Shown here: one piece after another, positions 8,248 through 21,006 of the stretch | Layout of the letters: each line of letters begins with the position of its first letter | Position numbering within the stretch: the stretch's first letter is position 1 | NCBI RefSeq assembly: GCF_000414115.1 | Contig: NZ_AOPZ01000049.1 | Coordinates: 1 to 57,168 of the forward strand | Direction: 5' to 3' | Source: Streptomyces aurantiacus JA 4570 | Lineage (GTDB): Bacteria; Actinomycetota; Actinomycetes; Streptomycetales; Streptomycetaceae | DNA: 57,168 nt | Made by a program: the position numbers and the translations under genes | The notes under the pieces: model-generated | The model's database searches: none | Seen by the model: the letters and a program-made list of their open reading frames with translations, nothing else | Told to the model about the DNA's origin: nothing

Positions 8248-11200
8248 TGGAATCGCCCGCTCGTCCCGTACTGCTCTCTCCCGCGCGCCTGGCCGACGTA
8301 CGCCGGCGAGCGGGCGCCTCCTCCGGCTACTCGGACAGGACCATCACCGAAGCCTGCGCCATCGGCCTCTCGTACTGGGCGACGGGCCAGAGCCCCGACG
8401 GCATCGACCTCACCCCCGGCACGTTGTTCGCCGACGTGCTCGGGTGGGTCGACAACGGCGGTACGGGGCCGGGCGGTTGGGAGATCGGCGCGGACGACCG
8501 GAGCATCACCGTTCCCGCGGGCGTCGAGCCGGCCGACGCGCAGCTCGCCCTCGACGACCTGGCCGACTTCCCGGACCGGCCCCTCGGCACGATCGGCCCG
8601 TCCACCGTGGCGGCGAGGCTCGAGCAGCTCGCCGAGTGGAACGACACCGAGGCCGACCGGGTCCGCCCGACCATCGTGGAGATGTTCCGCGAGCAGGCCC
8701 GCACCAGGCCCGACGCCGTCGCCATCGTCGACGAGCGCCGGTCGCTGACCTACCGTCAGGCAGCGGAGCTCTCCAGCCAGTTGGCCCACCACCTGATCGC
8801 ACGCGGCCTCACCGCCGAACAGGTCGTCGGCATCTCGCTCGGCCGCAGCGCCGAGATGGTCATCGGGCTGCTCGGCGTGCTCCAGGCCGGCGGCGCGTTC
8901 GTGCCGCTCGACCCGCAGTGGCCCGCCGCGCGCCGCGCCGTCGTCATCGACGACGCCCGCGTCGTGCTGCAACTCAACGACACCGGCGCGCACGACCCGA
9001 GCGAACCGGAAGCCGTCGCCGTCGACCTCGACGACTGGCAGTTCGGCGCCCTGCCGGCCGAAGGAACCGGGATCACCCCGCCCGGCGATGCCCTGGCGTA
9101 CGTCATCTTCACTTCGGGTTCGACCGGGCGGCCCAAGGGCGCGATGATCCGTCACGAGGCGATCAGCGAGCGCCTGTTGTGGCAGGTCGACGAGATCCTG
9201 GGCTTCGGCCACGACGACGCGTCGCTGTTCAAGGCGCCGCTGTCCTTCGACATCTCCATCAACGAGATCTTCCTGCCGCTGGTGAGCGGCGGCCGGCTGG
9301 TGGTGCTTCGGCCCGGCGGCGAACGCGACCCGCACCACCTGCTGAGCGTGATCGCCGAACAGCGCGTCACCTTCACGTACCTGGTGTCGTCCATGCTGGA
9401 CGTGCTGCTCGAAATCGCGGGCGACTCCGGGCGGTTGGACAGCCTGCGGCACGTGTGGTGCGGCGGCGAGGTGCTGACCCCGGAGCTGTACGAGCGGTTC
9501 CGCACCAAGCTCGACATCCCCATGTACCACGGCTACGGCCCCGCCGAGACGACGATCGGCGTCTCGCACGTCATCTACCGCGGCGCCGCGGAACGCCTGT
9601 CGACGTCGATCGGCAAGGCCAACCCCAACACCCAGCTGTACGTCCTCGACGACGAGCTGCGCCCGGTGCCGGTGGGCGTCGGCGGCGAGCTGTACGTGGG
9701 CGGGTTCCTGCTGGGGCGCGGGTACGTCAACGCGCCCGGACTGACGGCGTCCCGGTTTGTGGCGAATCCTTTCGCCAACGACGGCTCCCGGCTGTACCGG
9801 ACCGGCGACCTCGCCCGGTTCGCCCCCGACGGATCCCTGGACTTCCTCGGCCGCGCCGACAACCAGATCAAGATCCGCGGCATGCGCCTGGAGATCGAGG
9901 ACGTCGAGGCCGGTCTCGCCGAGCACCCGGACGTACGCCACACCTGTGTCGTCGCCAAGAAGAACGCGGCGGGCGGCACCTACCTCGTGGGGTACGTCAT
10001 CCCGGCCGCCGGGAGCGAGGACCTCCAGGCGGACCAGGTCAAGGCGTGGGCCGCGGAGCACATGGTCGAGTACATGGTGCCCGCCCACCTCGTCGTGATG
10101 ACGGAGTTCCCGCTCACCGCGAACGGCAAGCTCGACCGGAACGCCCTGCCGGAGCCCGTGATCGCCACGGGCGCGCTCGTCGCACCCGCCACCGAGAACG
10201 AGCGCGTGGTCTGCGCGACGGTCGCGGCACTCCTGCAACTCGACGAGGTCGGCGCCGACCAGGACTTCTTCCAGCTCGGCGGCGACAGCATCCTCGCGAT
10301 ATCCCTCCTCAGCGCGCTGCGCGACGCGGGACTGTATGTCACGGCACGCCAGATCTTCACCACCAGCGTCCTGGGAGCCCTCGCGGCCGTCGCGAGCCGC
10401 GAGGACGTCGCCACCGTGGACCACGCCGACGCCGCCACCGGCACCGTCGTCGGATCGCCCGTCGTGCAGTGGCTCGGCGAGACCACGGACGCCATCGACG
10501 GCTTCGTCCAGTCCGTCGTCCTGAACACCCCGGCGGACCTGACCGCCGACGCCCTCGACGAGATCCTCACCGCCCTGCTCGGGCGGCACGACATGCTGCG
10601 CGCCAAGCTGGTGCGCGAAGGCCGCTGGAGCTTCGACATCCCGGAGGCCCGCGAGGACGCGGCGGTGGTCTGGCAGGAGAGCGACCGGCCGCTCGACGAG
10701 TGCGTCGCGCTCGCCACCGACGGCCTCGACCCGGCGGACGGCGCGATGCTGCGCGCCGTGTGGCGCCGCGAGGCACGGCAGCTGGTCGTGGTCGCCCACC
10801 ACGTGGTGATCGACGGCGTGTCCTGGCGGGTCCTGATGGACGACCTGGCCACGGCGTGGCGGCAGTTCACCGCGGGCGAGCCGATCGAGCTGCCCCCGGT
10901 GGGCACGTCGTTCCGGCGCTGGACGCAGCTCCTCGGCCGCGCGGAGTGCGACGCGGACCGCGCGTACTTCCAGCGGCCGCTGCCCGGAGCGGACCAGCCG
11001 GTGGGCAGGCGCGCCCTGTCCGAGGCCGACACCGTCGCGCACGAGCGGATACGCACCGTCTCGGTCGGCCCCGAGGTCACGGCCGCCCTGCTCGGCGAGA
11101 TCCCCGCGAAGTTCCACGCGGGCGTCAACGACGTCCTCCTGACCGCTCTCGCCGTCACCCTCGCCCGGTGGCGCCGCGACCTCGGCCAGGACCAGACGTT

Positions 11201-14200
11201 CGCGCACATCGAGCTCGAAGGCCACGGCCGCGAGGGGCAGTTCGTGGCGGGCGCCGCCGGCTTCGAGCCGGACCTCTCCCGGACCGTGGGCTGGTTCACC
11301 ACCCTGTTCCCGGTGACCGTCGACCCCGGCGCCGCGGCCGCCTTCACCGCACCCGCGTACCTGGCCGCCGCGCTCAAGGCGGTCAAGGAAGACCTCGCCC
11401 GGGTCCCGAGCAACGGCGTCTCCTACGGCGCCCTGCGCTACCTCGCCGACACCGAGTTCGACGCGCCCGCACCGCAGGTGCTCTTCAACTATCTGGGCCG
11501 CTTCGACGCGGGCTCCTCCGGTGACTGGCAACTCGCGGGCGCCACCGGGCAGTTGGGCGAGAAGCGCGACCCGAGGATGCGCCTGCCGCGTGCCCTGGAG
11601 TTCAACGCGATCGCCGAACCCGCGTCGACCGGCCCGACCGGCTCACCCGGCTCGACCGGCGGCGAGTACGAACTGGTCACCACCATCTCCTGGCCCGACG
11701 GAATGTTCACCGACGCGGACATCACGACGATCGGCGCGTACTTCCGCGAGACCCTGGCCGCGCTGGCCGCGCTCGACCAGGGCGGCCACACCCCCAGCGA
11801 CTTCCCGCTCGTCCCGCTCACGCAGGCCGACGTCGACGCCCTGGACGGCCCGGCGCTGCGGGACATCCTGCCGCTGACCCCGCTGCAGGAGGGCCTGTAC
11901 TTCCACTCGGTCTTCGACGACGACTCGGCGGGCGCCTACGTCGAGCAGCAACTCCTCACGCTGGACGGCGAGGTGGACGCCGAGCGGCTCGCGGCGGCGG
12001 CCACCAGGCTGCTCACGCTGTACCCGAACCTGGCCGCACGGTTCGTGGCCCTCGCCGACGGCCGCGTGGTCTCCGTCCTCGACAGCGGGGTGGAAGCGCC
12101 CTTCACCACCCTCGACCGCCCCGGCATCACCGACGCCGAGATCCGCGAGTACGCCGAGAGCGACCGGCGCGCCGGGTTCGACCTGGCCACCGGACCGCTG
12201 ATGCGCTGCACCCTGATCCGCGCGGGCTCCGGCCGCGACGTCCTGGTGCAGACCGTGCACCACATCATCGCCGACGGCTGGTCGGTGCCGCCGATGCTGC
12301 GCGCCCTCCTCGCCGAGTACCACGCGCCGGGCACCGTGTATCCGATCGGCGGCTTCTCCGACTACGTACGCTGGCTCGGCGAACGCGACGACGAGGAGAG
12401 CGACCGGGTCTGGGGCGAGGAGCTCGCCGAGCTGCCCGGCTCCTCGCTGGTCGCCGAGGGACACACCCCGTCCGACCGGTTCGCCGACATCGCCGTGGAA
12501 CCGGCGGACGACATCGACGCGGCCGTCCGGTCGGCCGGTGTGCCGCTGAGCGTGGCCGTGCACAGCGCCTGGGCCGTGACGCTGGGCGGCGTCCTGGGCG
12601 CCGACGACGTCGTGTTCGGCTCCACGGTGTCCGGGCGCGACGCGGAGGTGCCCGGCATCGAGGACATGGTGGGCCTTTTCATCAACACCATTCCCGTACG
12701 GGCCCGTTGGGCCGCCGACAGCACGGCGCGCGACCTGCTCGCCGCGGTGCGGGCGCACCAGAGCGCGGTCCTTCCGCACCAGCATGTCTCGCTGGCCCGC
12801 ATCGGCCGCCAGACCGGCGCCGGTTCCCTGTTCGACACCCTGGTGGTGTTCGACGTCGCGACCGACGTGGCCGCGCTGCGCGGACCCGGCCACGACCTGA
12901 CCATCTCCGACATCGTCAACGAGGGCGCCCCGCACTACCCGCTGACCCTCGTGGTGGAGCGCGCACTCGACGGCCGTCCTCCCCGCGGCGGAGCCGCAAA
13001 TCTACGCTTCAACCTGATCTACGACGGCGAGCTGCTGCGCGAGACGAGCGCCCAGGCGATCCTGGACACGTTCGCCCAGACCCTCACCGGCCTGCTCGCC
13101 CGCCCGGACGCCCTGGTCGCCGACCTGACGCCCCGGACGGGCCGGAGCCCCGCGCGGATCGAGCCGACGACTCTGGGCGCCCTCTTCGACGCCGCCGCGC
13201 GCCGCGACCCGGCCGCCACCGCCGTCACCCAGTGCGCTCTCGACGGCGGTACCCGGTCCCTGACGTACGGCGAACTGGCGGACGCCAAGAACGAGTTGGC
13301 CTCGGCCCTGCGCGCGGCGGGCGTCGGCCCGGGCAAGCGCGTCGCCGTCGCCGCCCCGCGCTCCCTCGAACAGGTCGTCGCCCTGGTCGCCATCGTCAGC
13401 GCGGGCGGCGCGTACGTGCCCCTTGACCTGGCGTACCCCGATGAGCGCCTGGAGTACATCCTCGCCGACGCCGCCCCGCAGGTCGTCCTCGTGGACGGCG
13501 AGCAGCGCGACCGGTTCACCGAACTCCTCGCGAAGGCAGGGGTGTCGGCCCGCGTGCTGGTGCAGGGGGACGAGCTGCCGCCCGCCACCACCGCGGTCAC
13601 GTCCGGGGCCGACTGGCACGACCCCGCGTACGTGATCTACACCTCCGGGTCGACCGGCCGCCCCAAGGGCGTCGTCGTCCCGCACTCCAGCGTGGTGACG
13701 CTGCTCGCCAACACCCGGCCCGACATGGACTTCGGACCCGACGACGTGTGGGTCCAGTTCCACTCGTACTCCTTCGACTTCGCGGTCTGGGAGCTGTGGG
13801 GCGCGCTGGCGCACGGCGGCGAGCTGCTGCTGCCGGAGTACGGCCTCACCCGCTCCCCGGTCGACTTCCACCGCCTGGTCCGCGAGCGCGGGGTGACCGT
13901 GCTCAACCAGACCCCGTCGGCGTTCTACCAGTTCATCGAGGCCGACCGGCACGCCGGTGAGTCGGTCACCGCGCTGCGCCGGATCATCTTCGGCGGCGAG
14001 GCGCTCGATCTCGGGCGGCTGCGCGGCTGGGTCGAGCGGCACGGCACCGGCACGCCCGAGCTCGTCAACATGTACGGCATCACCGAGACCACCGTGCACG
14101 TCACCCACCGGGTGCTGACCGACGCCGACTTCGCCTTCGGCGACGACGCCAGCCCGATCGGCGGCCCCATCCCCGGCCTGACCACCTACCTGCTCGACGA

Positions 14201-17200
14201 CCGGCTCCGGCCGGTCCCGCCGGGCCGTGTGGGTGCCATCTACGTCGCCGGAGACCAGGTGTCGCTCGGCTACCTGGGCAGGCCCGGCCTCACCGCGGGC
14301 CGGTTCGTGGCCGACCCGTTCGCGGCCGACGGCTCCCGCATGTACCACACGGGCGACCTCGCCCGCCGGACGCTCGACGGCGAGCTGGAGTTCGCCGGGC
14401 GCGCCGACGACCAGGTCCAACTCAAGGGATTCCGGATCGAGTTGGGCGAGGTCGAGGCCGCGGTCCGGGAACTCGACGGCGTGATCGACGTGGCCGTCAC
14501 GGTGGCGGACACCGGGGACCACCTCGTCGCGCATGTCGTGGGCGAGGCGCCGGACGACTTCGCAGCCCTCCTGTCCACGACGCTGCCCGTGCACATGGTG
14601 CCGGGCCGGGTGCTCCGGGCCGACGCCCTGCCCCTGACGGTCAACGGCAAACTGGACCGCAAGGCACTGGCTGCCCGTGCAGCACAGGACGACGTGCAGG
14701 CGGACCGCCTTAGGGGCGCGGGGCTGTATCGATATGCGGCTCCGCCGCGGGGCGCGACAAGCCCCCACCGGCCCGCAGGTGAATCACCGCTAGAGGCCCT
14801 CGTCGGCATCTTCGCGGACGTACTGCCCGGCGCAGCCGTGGATCCCGACACAGACTTCTTCACCGCCGGAGGCGACAGCATCGTCGCCATCACCCTCATC
14901 AACCGAGCCAGGGCCCACGGCCTGACCATCGCCCCCCGGGACGTGTTCCTCCACAGGACACCGCGCGGCCTCGCCGAGCACCTTGCCGAGCGCACCCCGC
15001 AGGCCGTGACGGCACCCGCTCCCGTCCGCCACGAGGACGGCCCGGTCACGCCGACCCCGATCATCCTGCGCCAGCGCGAACTGGGCGGCTCGCTCGCCCG
15101 GTTCGCCCAGGCCAGGACGCTGACGGCACCCGAGGGCACCGGATTCGCCGACGCCGAGCGCGCCGCGAACGCCGTCGTGGCCGCGCACCCGGCACTGCGG
15201 CTGCGGCTGCGCGTCGAGCACGGCGCCTGGGCGCTGCGCACCGAACCCGCAGGCGCGGTCACCGTCGCCCGCCCGGACGCGACGGACGCGACCGACGCGA
15301 CGGCCGTGGCGAACGAGGCCGCAGGACGGCTCGACCCCGAGTCCGGGGACGTCATCGCGTTCTCGTGGCTGGAGGCGAGCCGGACCCTGGTCGTCACCGT
15401 GCACCACATCGCCGTCGACGCGGTGTCCTGGCTGGTCCTCCTCGACGACCTGACCACGGCCATGAGCGGGGCGAGCCTGGCGGCGCCGACCACGTCGTAC
15501 GCCGAGTACGCCGAGGCGCTGACGCTCGACGCCGCCGAGGGCATCGACGACCTCGGGCACTGGATCACCACCCTCGAAGCCCCGGCGCTGCTGCCGGCGG
15601 CCGAGGGGCGGCGCGAGACCACCGTGGCGCTCGCACCCGACGTGAGCGACCGGGTCACCCGCACCGCGCCCGCCGCACTCGGCGTCGGCCTCACCGAATT
15701 GCTGTGCGGCGCGCTGCGCGCCGCCCTGACCCACATCCAGCCCTCGCCCACCGATCTCGCGGTCGAGCTGGAGCGGCACGGCCGGGTCCCGGCCCGTGAA
15801 CACCACGACTACACCCGCACGGTCGGCTGGTTCACCTCCATCGCGCCCGTGCGGCTCACGGCGCACACCGACCCCGTCGCGGCGGCGCGCGAGATCGCCG
15901 AACGCCAGCCGGACGAGCGCGCCCACGTCGCGTACGGACAGCTCCGGTACCTCAACCCGCAGACGGCGCCGCTGCTCGGCGGCGGAGGCGTCCGCCCGCA
16001 GGTGCTGTTCAACTACCTCGGCCGGGGCAGCGAGTCCCAGGCGCCGCACCTCGCCGCCGGCGACCAGGGCAGCCCGTACGCCGTCGAGGTCAACGCGTGG
16101 GCCGACGCGGCGACCGGCAGCCTGCACGCCACCTTCACCCTGGCCGACGGCATCCCCGACGAGATCACCGAGCACTGGCTCGGCGCCCTGGAGGCCGTCG
16201 CGGACGCCTCCGCGACGGCCGAGCGCACGGCACCGGTCACCCCGCTCCAGCGCGGCCTGTTCTTCCAGGCCCAGATGGCCGGGCAGGCCGGACACTACGT
16301 CGCGCAGAGCTACTTCACCTTCGACCGGCGCCTGGACACCGACGCGCTCGCCGAGGCCATGGCGTACGTGATCACGCGGCACCCGGTCGTGGGCGCGGGC
16401 TTCGCCGGCGACGACGACGGGAACCCGGTCCAGGTCCTCAAGGCGGACCGGCGCGTCGACGTCCGCACCGTCGAACTGGCCACGGACGCCGAGGTCGAGG
16501 CGCTGCGCGTCCGGGACCGCGACGCGGGCTTCGACCCGGGCGAGCCGCCGCTGATCCGGCTGACCGTGGTGCGGCTGCCCGACGGCCGCGACGGCCTGCT
16601 GCTGAGCTACCACCTGCTGCTGTGGGACGGCTGGTCCCGCGAGATCGTGCTGCGCGACCTGTTCGACGCGTACGAGGCCGTCGTCGCGGGCGAGCCGCTC
16701 GACGCGGCCCCGGCCACGCCGAGCTTCGAGGACTACGCCCGGGCGCTCGACGCCAAGGACGCAGCCGTATCGGAACGTTTCTGGGCGGACCACCTGGCCG
16801 CGCTCCCGGGCCCGACGCTGCTCGCCGGGCCGACGCCGTCCCTCTCGGACGCGTTGCCGGAGCCGCTCGTCCAGGTGCTGTCCGCCGAACACTCGGACCT
16901 GCTGCGCGAAGCCGCCAAGGCGCACGGCGTCACCCTCAACTCGGTCCTGACCGGCGCGTTCGGCCTCCTGCTCGGCGCGCACACCGGCCGCAGCGACGCC
17001 GTGTTCGGCGTGACCGTCTCCGGCCGCGACGGCGAGGGTCTCTCCGACATCGTCGGCGTGCTCCTGAACACCGTGCCCATGTGGACGCGGGCGCGGCCGG
17101 ACGACACGGTCGGCGACTACCTGTCGGCCGTGCAGGCGGCCAGGGTCGAGGCGATGGAGCACGAGCACCTCGGGCTCGGCGAGATCCAGCGGGCCAGTGG

Positions 17201-19301
17201 CCACGACACCCTGTTCGACAACCTGTTCGTGCTACAGAACTTCCTGGACATGGACGCGTTCGCCGAGATGAACTCCCGGCACGGCATCACCTCGGTGCGG
17301 GCCGACGACTCCACGCACTACCCGTTCACCTGGGTCGTCACCCCGGGCGAGCGGCTCACGGTCAAGCTGGAGCACCGCCACGGCGACACCGCGAGCGCCC
17401 GCGGTCTCCTCGACGACTACGTACGCGTGCTGGAGGACCTGGCCCGCTCGACCGGGCGGGTCGGCGCGCTGCCGGGCCCCGGGCGGCGGCCCGAGGCCGC
17501 CGAGCGCACGGACGTCGGCACCGACACCGTCGTCGACCGGTTCGACCAGGCGGCCGACCGCGACCCGCAGCGGGTGGCGCTCGTCGCCCACGGCGCGACG
17601 ATGACCTTCGCCGAACTCCGGGACCGCAGCCGCGCGGTGGCGGGCGTGCTCGCCGGCCGCGGCATCGGCCCCGAGACCAATGTGGGTCTCGCGATCCCGC
17701 GTTCCCTCGACTCGATCGTGGCGCTGTTCGCCGTGCTGCGCGTCGGCGCCGCCTACGTACCGCTGGAACTGGACCACCCCGACGAGCGGATCGCCGCGAT
17801 CGTCGCGGACGCGCGGCCGGACGTGATCCTCACCGTGAGCGCCGTGTCGCCCCGGCTGACCGGCGACCTCGTCGACACCGGAGATCTGATCGAGCTGGAC
17901 CGCCCGCTGCCGGCGGCCGAGCCGTTCGTGACGTTCGCGCCGGACGATCCGGACCGCCTGCGCCACCCCGCGTACACGATCTACACCTCCGGATCGACCG
18001 GAAAGCCCAAGGGCGTGGTGACCGAATACGCCGGGCTCACCAACATGCTGATCAACCACCAGCGCCGGATCTTCGAACCGGTCCTGGCCGACCACGGCCA
18101 CCGGACCTTCCGGATCGCCCACACCGTGTCGTTCGCGTTCGACATGTCGTGGGAGGAGCTGCTGTGGCTCGCCGACGGCCACGAGGTGCACATCTGCGAC
18201 GAGGAGCTGCGCCGGGACGCGCCGGGCCTGGTCGCCTACTGCCTGGAGCACGGGATCGACGTCATCAACGTGACCCCGACCTACGCCCAGCAGCTGGTGG
18301 CCGAGGGCCTGCTCGACAAGCCGGAACGGCGCCCTGCCCTGGTCCTGCTCGGCGGCGAGGCCGTCACCCCGACGCTGTGGCGGCGGCTGGCCGAGACCGA
18401 GGGGACCGTCGGCTACAACCTGTACGGGCCCACCGAGTACACCATCAACACCCTGGGCGTGGGCACCTTCGAGTGCCAGGACCCGGTGGTGGGCGTGGCC
18501 ATCGACAACACCGACGTGTACGTCCTCGACCCCTGGCTGCGGCCGCTGCCGGACGGTGTTCCCGGTGAGCTGTACGTGGCGGGCGTCGGCATCGCGCGCG
18601 GCTATCTCGGGCAGCCCGCGCAGACGGCGCACCGGTTCGTGGCGTGCCCGTTCGGGGCGCCCGGCGAGCGCATGTACCGCACCGGGGACCTGGTGATCCG
18701 GCGGCCCGACGGCAACCTGATGTACCTGGGCCGCACCGACCAGCAGGTCAAGATCCGCGGCCACCGGGTCGAACTCGGCGAGGTCGAGGCCGCGTTCGCG
18801 GCGCACCCCGCCGTGCGGTTCGTCGCCGCGGTCGCCCAGCCCGACCCGCAGGTCGACGGGGCGTACCGGCTCGCCGCCTACCTCGTGCTCGACGGCTCCG
18901 ACCTGGCTGCCGTCGCCGCCGAAGTGGGCGCCGGACTGCCGGACTTCCTGCGCCCGACGCACTACGCCCAGGTCGACAGCATCCCGCTCACGGTGAACGG
19001 GAAGGCTGACACCAAGGCGCTGCCGGAGGCCAAGCCGCTCGGCGCGCTGACCACGGCGGGGGAGCGCGGTCCCGAGACCGAGACCGAGACCCTCGTGTGC
19101 GAGTTCTACGCCGAGGCACTGGACCTGGATGATGACGAGGTGAGCGCGGTGAGCGACTTCGTGTCCCTGGGAGGGCACTCCATGCTGGCGGTGCGGCTGA
19201 TCGGGCTGCTCCGCCGGGAGTTCGGTCCCGTCATCACGATCCGTGACCTGTTCACCCTGCGAACCCCGGAAGCGATTGCCCGCCACCTCGATGAGAACTG
19301 A
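8244..19301 (+). CDS. cchH: Three-module NRPS for a coelichelin-type siderophore (CchH-type)
   Basis: The protein has 3685 residues from ATG 8244. The order by approximate residues is: N-terminal region with a C-A linker remnant 1-140; A1 144-630; PCP1 650-720 (L-G-G-D-S-I); E1 735-1200 ([10 protein letters not shown]); C2 1209-1629 (H-H-I-I-A-D-G); A2 1643-2145; PCP2 2183-2253 (A-G-G-D-S-I); E2 2256-2663 ([11 protein letters not shown] to A); C3 2665-3066; A3 3096-3590; PCP3 3613-3683 (L-G-G-H-S-M). Aligned by eye to GrsA, the A codes are DINYWGGIGK, DFWNIGMVHK and DMENLGLINK, those associated with formyl-hydroxyornithine, Thr and hydroxyornithine. There is no thioesterase; release probably uses CchJ. 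C3 reads H-L-L-L-W-D-G in place of HHxxxDG. A dispersed repeat is translated in frame at 14713-14778. The gene overlaps cchI by 11 bases. Confidence 0.95.
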   Translation: MMESPARPVLLSPARLADVRRRAGASSGYSDRTITEACAIGLSYWATGQSPDGIDLTPGTLFADVLGWVDNGGTGPGGWEIGADDRSITVPAGVEPADAQLALDDLADFPDRPLGTIGPSTVAARLEQLAEWNDTEADRVRPTIVEMFREQARTRPDAVAIVDERRSLTYRQAAELSSQLAHHLIARGLTAEQVVGISLGRSAEMVIGLLGVLQAGGAFVPLDPQWPAARRAVVIDDARVVLQLNDTGAHDPSEPEAVAVDLDDWQFGALPAEGTGITPPGDALAYVIFTSGSTGRPKGAMIRHEAISERLLWQVDEILGFGHDDASLFKAPLSFDISINEIFLPLVSGGRLVVLRPGGERDPHHLLSVIAEQRVTFTYLVSSMLDVLLEIAGDSGRLDSLRHVWCGGEVLTPELYERFRTKLDIPMYHGYGPAETTIGVSHVIYRGAAERLSTSIGKANPNTQLYVLDDELRPVPVGVGGELYVGGFLLGRGYVNAPGLTASRFVANPFANDGSRLYRTGDLARFAPDGSLDFLGRADNQIKIRGMRLEIEDVEAGLAEHPDVRHTCVVAKKNAAGGTYLVGYVIPAAGSEDLQADQVKAWAAEHMVEYMVPAHLVVMTEFPLTANGKLDRNALPEPVIATGALVAPATENERVVCATVAALLQLDEVGADQDFFQLGGDSILAISLLSALRDAGLYVTARQIFTTSVLGALAAVASREDVATVDHADAATGTVVGSPVVQWLGETTDAIDGFVQSVVLNTPADLTADALDEILTALLGRHDMLRAKLVREGRWSFDIPEAREDAAVVWQESDRPLDECVALATDGLDPADGAMLRAVWRREARQLVVVAHHVVIDGVSWRVLMDDLATAWRQFTAGEPIELPPVGTSFRRWTQLLGRAECDADRAYFQRPLPGADQPVGRRALSEADTVAHERIRTVSVGPEVTAALLGEIPAKFHAGVNDVLLTALAVTLARWRRDLGQDQTFAHIELEGHGREGQFVAGAAGFEPDLSRTVGWFTTLFPVTVDPGAAAAFTAPAYLAAALKAVKEDLARVPSNGVSYGALRYLADTEFDAPAPQVLFNYLGRFDAGSSGDWQLAGATGQLGEKRDPRMRLPRALEFNAIAEPASTGPTGSPGSTGGEYELVTTISWPDGMFTDADITTIGAYFRETLAALAALDQGGHTPSDFPLVPLTQADVDALDGPALRDILPLTPLQEGLYFHSVFDDDSAGAYVEQQLLTLDGEVDAERLAAAATRLLTLYPNLAARFVALADGRVVSVLDSGVEAPFTTLDRPGITDAEIREYAESDRRAGFDLATGPLMRCTLIRAGSGRDVLVQTVHHIIADGWSVPPMLRALLAEYHAPGTVYPIGGFSDYVRWLGERDDEESDRVWGEELAELPGSSLVAEGHTPSDRFADIAVEPADDIDAAVRSAGVPLSVAVHSAWAVTLGGVLGADDVVFGSTVSGRDAEVPGIEDMVGLFINTIPVRARWAADSTARDLLAAVRAHQSAVLPHQHVSLARIGRQTGAGSLFDTLVVFDVATDVAALRGPGHDLTISDIVNEGAPHYPLTLVVERALDGRPPRGGAANLRFNLIYDGELLRETSAQAILDTFAQTLTGLLARPDALVADLTPRTGRSPARIEPTTLGALFDAAARRDPAATAVTQCALDGGTRSLTYGELADAKNELASALRAAGVGPGKRVAVAAPRSLEQVVALVAIVSAGGAYVPLDLAYPDERLEYILADAAPQVVLVDGEQRDRFTELLAKAGVSARVLVQGDELPPATTAVTSGADWHDPAYVIYTSGSTGRPKGVVVPHSSVVTLLANTRPDMDFGPDDVWVQFHSYSFDFAVWELWGALAHGGELLLPEYGLTRSPVDFHRLVRERGVTVLNQTPSAFYQFIEADRHAGESVTALRRIIFGGEALDLGRLRGWVERHGTGTPELVNMYGITETTVHVTHRVLTDADFAFGDDASPIGGPIPGLTTYLLDDRLRPVPPGRVGAIYVAGDQVSLGYLGRPGLTAGRFVADPFAADGSRMYHTGDLARRTLDGELEFAGRADDQVQLKGFRIELGEVEAAVRELDGVIDVAVTVADTGDHLVAHVVGEAPDDFAALLSTTLPVHMVPGRVLRADALPLTVNGKLDRKALAARAAQDDVQADRLRGAGLYRYAAPPRGATSPHRPAGESPLEALVGIFADVLPGAAVDPDTDFFTAGGDSIVAITLINRARAHGLTIAPRDVFLHRTPRGLAEHLAERTPQAVTAPAPVRHEDGPVTPTPIILRQRELGGSLARFAQARTLTAPEGTGFADAERAANAVVAAHPALRLRLRVEHGAWALRTEPAGAVTVARPDATDATDATAVANEAAGRLDPESGDVIAFSWLEASRTLVVTVHHIAVDAVSWLVLLDDLTTAMSGASLAAPTTSYAEYAEALTLDAAEGIDDLGHWITTLEAPALLPAAEGRRETTVALAPDVSDRVTRTAPAALGVGLTELLCGALRAALTHIQPSPTDLAVELERHGRVPAREHHDYTRTVGWFTSIAPVRLTAHTDPVAAAREIAERQPDERAHVAYGQLRYLNPQTAPLLGGGGVRPQVLFNYLGRGSESQAPHLAAGDQGSPYAVEVNAWADAATGSLHATFTLADGIPDEITEHWLGALEAVADASATAERTAPVTPLQRGLFFQAQMAGQAGHYVAQSYFTFDRRLDTDALAEAMAYVITRHPVVGAGFAGDDDGNPVQVLKADRRVDVRTVELATDAEVEALRVRDRDAGFDPGEPPLIRLTVVRLPDGRDGLLLSYHLLLWDGWSREIVLRDLFDAYEAVVAGEPLDAAPATPSFEDYARALDAKDAAVSERFWADHLAALPGPTLLAGPTPSLSDALPEPLVQVLSAEHSDLLREAAKAHGVTLNSVLTGAFGLLLGAHTGRSDAVFGVTVSGRDGEGLSDIVGVLLNTVPMWTRARPDDTVGDYLSAVQAARVEAMEHEHLGLGEIQRASGHDTLFDNLFVLQNFLDMDAFAEMNSRHGITSVRADDSTHYPFTWVVTPGERLTVKLEHRHGDTASARGLLDDYVRVLEDLARSTGRVGALPGPGRRPEAAERTDVGTDTVVDRFDQAADRDPQRVALVAHGATMTFAELRDRSRAVAGVLAGRGIGPETNVGLAIPRSLDSIVALFAVLRVGAAYVPLELDHPDERIAAIVADARPDVILTVSAVSPRLTGDLVDTGDLIELDRPLPAAEPFVTFAPDDPDRLRHPAYTIYTSGSTGKPKGVVTEYAGLTNMLINHQRRIFEPVLADHGHRTFRIAHTVSFAFDMSWEELLWLADGHEVHICDEELRRDAPGLVAYCLEHGIDVINVTPTYAQQLVAEGLLDKPERRPALVLLGGEAVTPTLWRRLAETEGTVGYNLYGPTEYTINTLGVGTFECQDPVVGVAIDNTDVYVLDPWLRPLPDGVPGELYVAGVGIARGYLGQPAQTAHRFVACPFGAPGERMYRTGDLVIRRPDGNLMYLGRTDQQVKIRGHRVELGEVEAAFAAHPAVRFVAAVAQPDPQVDGAYRLAAYLVLDGSDLAAVAAEVGAGLPDFLRPTHYAQVDSIPLTVNGKADTKALPEAKPLGALTTAGERGPETETETLVCEFYAEALDLDDDEVSAVSDFVSLGGHSMLAVRLIGLLRREFGPVITIRDLFTLRTPEAIARHLDEN
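14713..14778 (+). repeat. Dispersed GC-rich palindromic repeat inside the NRPS coding sequence (copy A)
   Basis: From GGGGCGCGGGGC through TGCGGCTCCGCCGCG to CCCACCGGCCCGCAG this segment matches intergenic copies at 21021-21086 and 26523-26589 (the latter inverted), and in shorter form 31374-31425. It is read in frame as about 22 residues (...[20 protein letters not shown]...) and makes the linker between A2 and PCP2 unusually long. Module 1 has a linker about 20-25 residues shorter. Confidence 0.85.
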
Positions 19302-20991
19302 CACGCAGCGGCCCCGACCGGGGTCCGACATCCTCCGCACCGCACTGCGGCGCAACCGCGGCGCCATGGCCTGGGGCACCGTCCTGATGGGCCTGTACCA
19401 GGCGGGCGAGACGGCGTTCCCCATCGCGCTCGGCCTGATCGTCGAGCACACGATGCGGGACGACCGGAACCTCGGCTCGCTCGCCCTGTCCATCGGCGCC
19501 CTCGCCGTGATCATCACGACCGTTTCGCTGTCGTGGCGGTTCGGGATGCGCATCCTGCAGAAGGCCAACACGACCGAGGCGCACCGCTGGCGGGTGAAGG
19601 TCGCGGGCTGCGGGCTCCAGCCGGTGGCCAGGGACGTCGACCTGAAGTCCGGCGAGGTCCTGACCATCGCCACCGAGGACGCCGACCAGACCGCCGACAT
19701 CGTCGAAGTCGTGCCGATGCTGATCAGCTCGATGGTCGCGGTCGTGGTCGCGGCGGTCGCGCTCGGCCTGGCCGACCTGCGGCTCGGCGCCCTCGTGATG
19801 GTGGGAACCGTCGCGATCCTGTCGGTCCTCAGCGTGATGTCCAGGCGGATCGGCTCCAGCACCCGCGAGCAGCAGGCCCGGGTGGCACGGGCGGGCGCGA
19901 AGGTCGCCGACCTGATCACCGGCCTGCGCCCGCTGCACGGCTTCGGCGGCAACCACGCGGCGTTCGGGTCCTACCGGAAGGTCAGCGCGGAGGCGCGGCG
20001 CCAGTCGGTCACCGTCGCCAAGGTGAACGGTGTGTACGCGGGCACCGCGCTGGCCCTCAACGCGGTCCTCGCCGCCGCCGTGACCCTGACGGCGGGATGG
20101 CTGGCCTTCAACGGCCAGATCACCATCGGCGAACTCGTCATGGCCGTGGGCCTCGCGCAGTTCATCATGGAACCGCTCAAGCTGTTCTCGGAGATGCCCA
20201 AGTACGTGATGGTGGCGCGCGCGTCGGCCGAGCGGATGGCGCTGGTGCTGACCGCGCCGCCGGTGACGACCCCGGGCACGGAGCGCCCGGCGGCGGGCGG
20301 AGACCTGGACATCGACGGGGTGTCCTACGGCACCCTGCGCAAGCTGAACTTCAAGGTGCCCGCGGGCGAGTTCGTGGCGATCACGGCCTACCAGCCGCGC
20401 GCGGCGGCCGACCTCGCCTCGATCCTGGCGGCAACGGTCCCGCCGCACGCGTACGACGGCGTCGTGCGGGTCAGCGGGCAGGAGATCGGGGACCTGTCGA
20501 TGGAGGCGGTCCGCGAGCACATGCTGGTGAATCCGTACGACGGGGAGATCTTCGCGGGCTCGCTGCGCACGAACATCGATCCGTCGGGCACCAGCGCGAC
20601 GGTCGCCGAGGCCGTCGAGGCGTCCATGCTCACCGACGTCGTCGCCCTGCACCGCGAGGGTCTCGACTACGGCGTCCGCGACCGCGGCGCGAACCTCTCC
20701 GGCGGGCAGCGCCAACGGCTCTCCCTGGCCCGCGCCCTGGCCGCCGACACCGACGTCCTGGTCCTGCACGACCCGACGACGGCCGTGGACGCGGTCACCG
20801 AACAGCTCATCGCGCGCAACGTCGCGAAGCTGCGCCGGGGCCGCACCACCCTCGTCATCACCAGCAGCCCGGCCCTCCTGGACGCCGCGGACCGCGTCCT
20901 CGTCCTGGACGACGGCGCCGTCGTGGCCGAGGACACCCACCGGAACCTGCTGGCCGGCGACGAGGCTTACTGCCTGGCGGTGGCGCGGTGA
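19291..20991 (+). CDS. cchI: ABC exporter half-transporter with degenerate Walker motifs, CchI-type
   Basis: The protein has 566 residues. ATG at 19291 overlaps the NRPS stop by 11 bases, so translation is coupled. A six-segment membrane domain covers about 20-290 and the ATPase domain about 330-560. Only the signature L-S-G-G-Q-R-Q-R (about 469) is canonical. The Walker A position reads A-Y-Q-P-R-A-A-A-D (no GKS/T), the Q-loop Gln is Asn (L-V-N-P-Y), Walker B reads V-L-V-L-H-D-P with neither usual acid in place, and the H-loop His is Ser (I-T-S-S-P). Together with CchG, which lacks only the signature, it can build one complete and one dead ATP site. Likely role: siderophore export as a heterodimer. 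Confidence 0.88.
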   Translation: MRTDTQRPRPGSDILRTALRRNRGAMAWGTVLMGLYQAGETAFPIALGLIVEHTMRDDRNLGSLALSIGALAVIITTVSLSWRFGMRILQKANTTEAHRWRVKVAGCGLQPVARDVDLKSGEVLTIATEDADQTADIVEVVPMLISSMVAVVVAAVALGLADLRLGALVMVGTVAILSVLSVMSRRIGSSTREQQARVARAGAKVADLITGLRPLHGFGGNHAAFGSYRKVSAEARRQSVTVAKVNGVYAGTALALNAVLAAAVTLTAGWLAFNGQITIGELVMAVGLAQFIMEPLKLFSEMPKYVMVARASAERMALVLTAPPVTTPGTERPAAGGDLDIDGVSYGTLRKLNFKVPAGEFVAITAYQPRAAADLASILAATVPPHAYDGVVRVSGQEIGDLSMEAVREHMLVNPYDGEIFAGSLRTNIDPSGTSATVAEAVEASMLTDVVALHREGLDYGVRDRGANLSGGQRQRLSLARALAADTDVLVLHDPTTAVDAVTEQLIARNVAKLRRGRTTLVITSSPALLDAADRVLVLDDGAVVAEDTHRNLLAGDEAYCLAVAR

Positions 20992-21006
20992 CCTGACGTG
21001 GCAGTG

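Noticed and set aside
8193..11531. A 1112-residue open frame on the minus strand opposite the NRPS gene
   Set aside because: It is an antisense shadow of the high-GC NRPS coding frame: Arg/Gly/His/Val-rich, no domain, no ribosome site.
19080..19301. Thioesterase domain at the NRPS C-terminus
   Set aside because: The protein ends about ten residues after the last carrier domain helix. There is no G-x-S-x-G hydrolase region.
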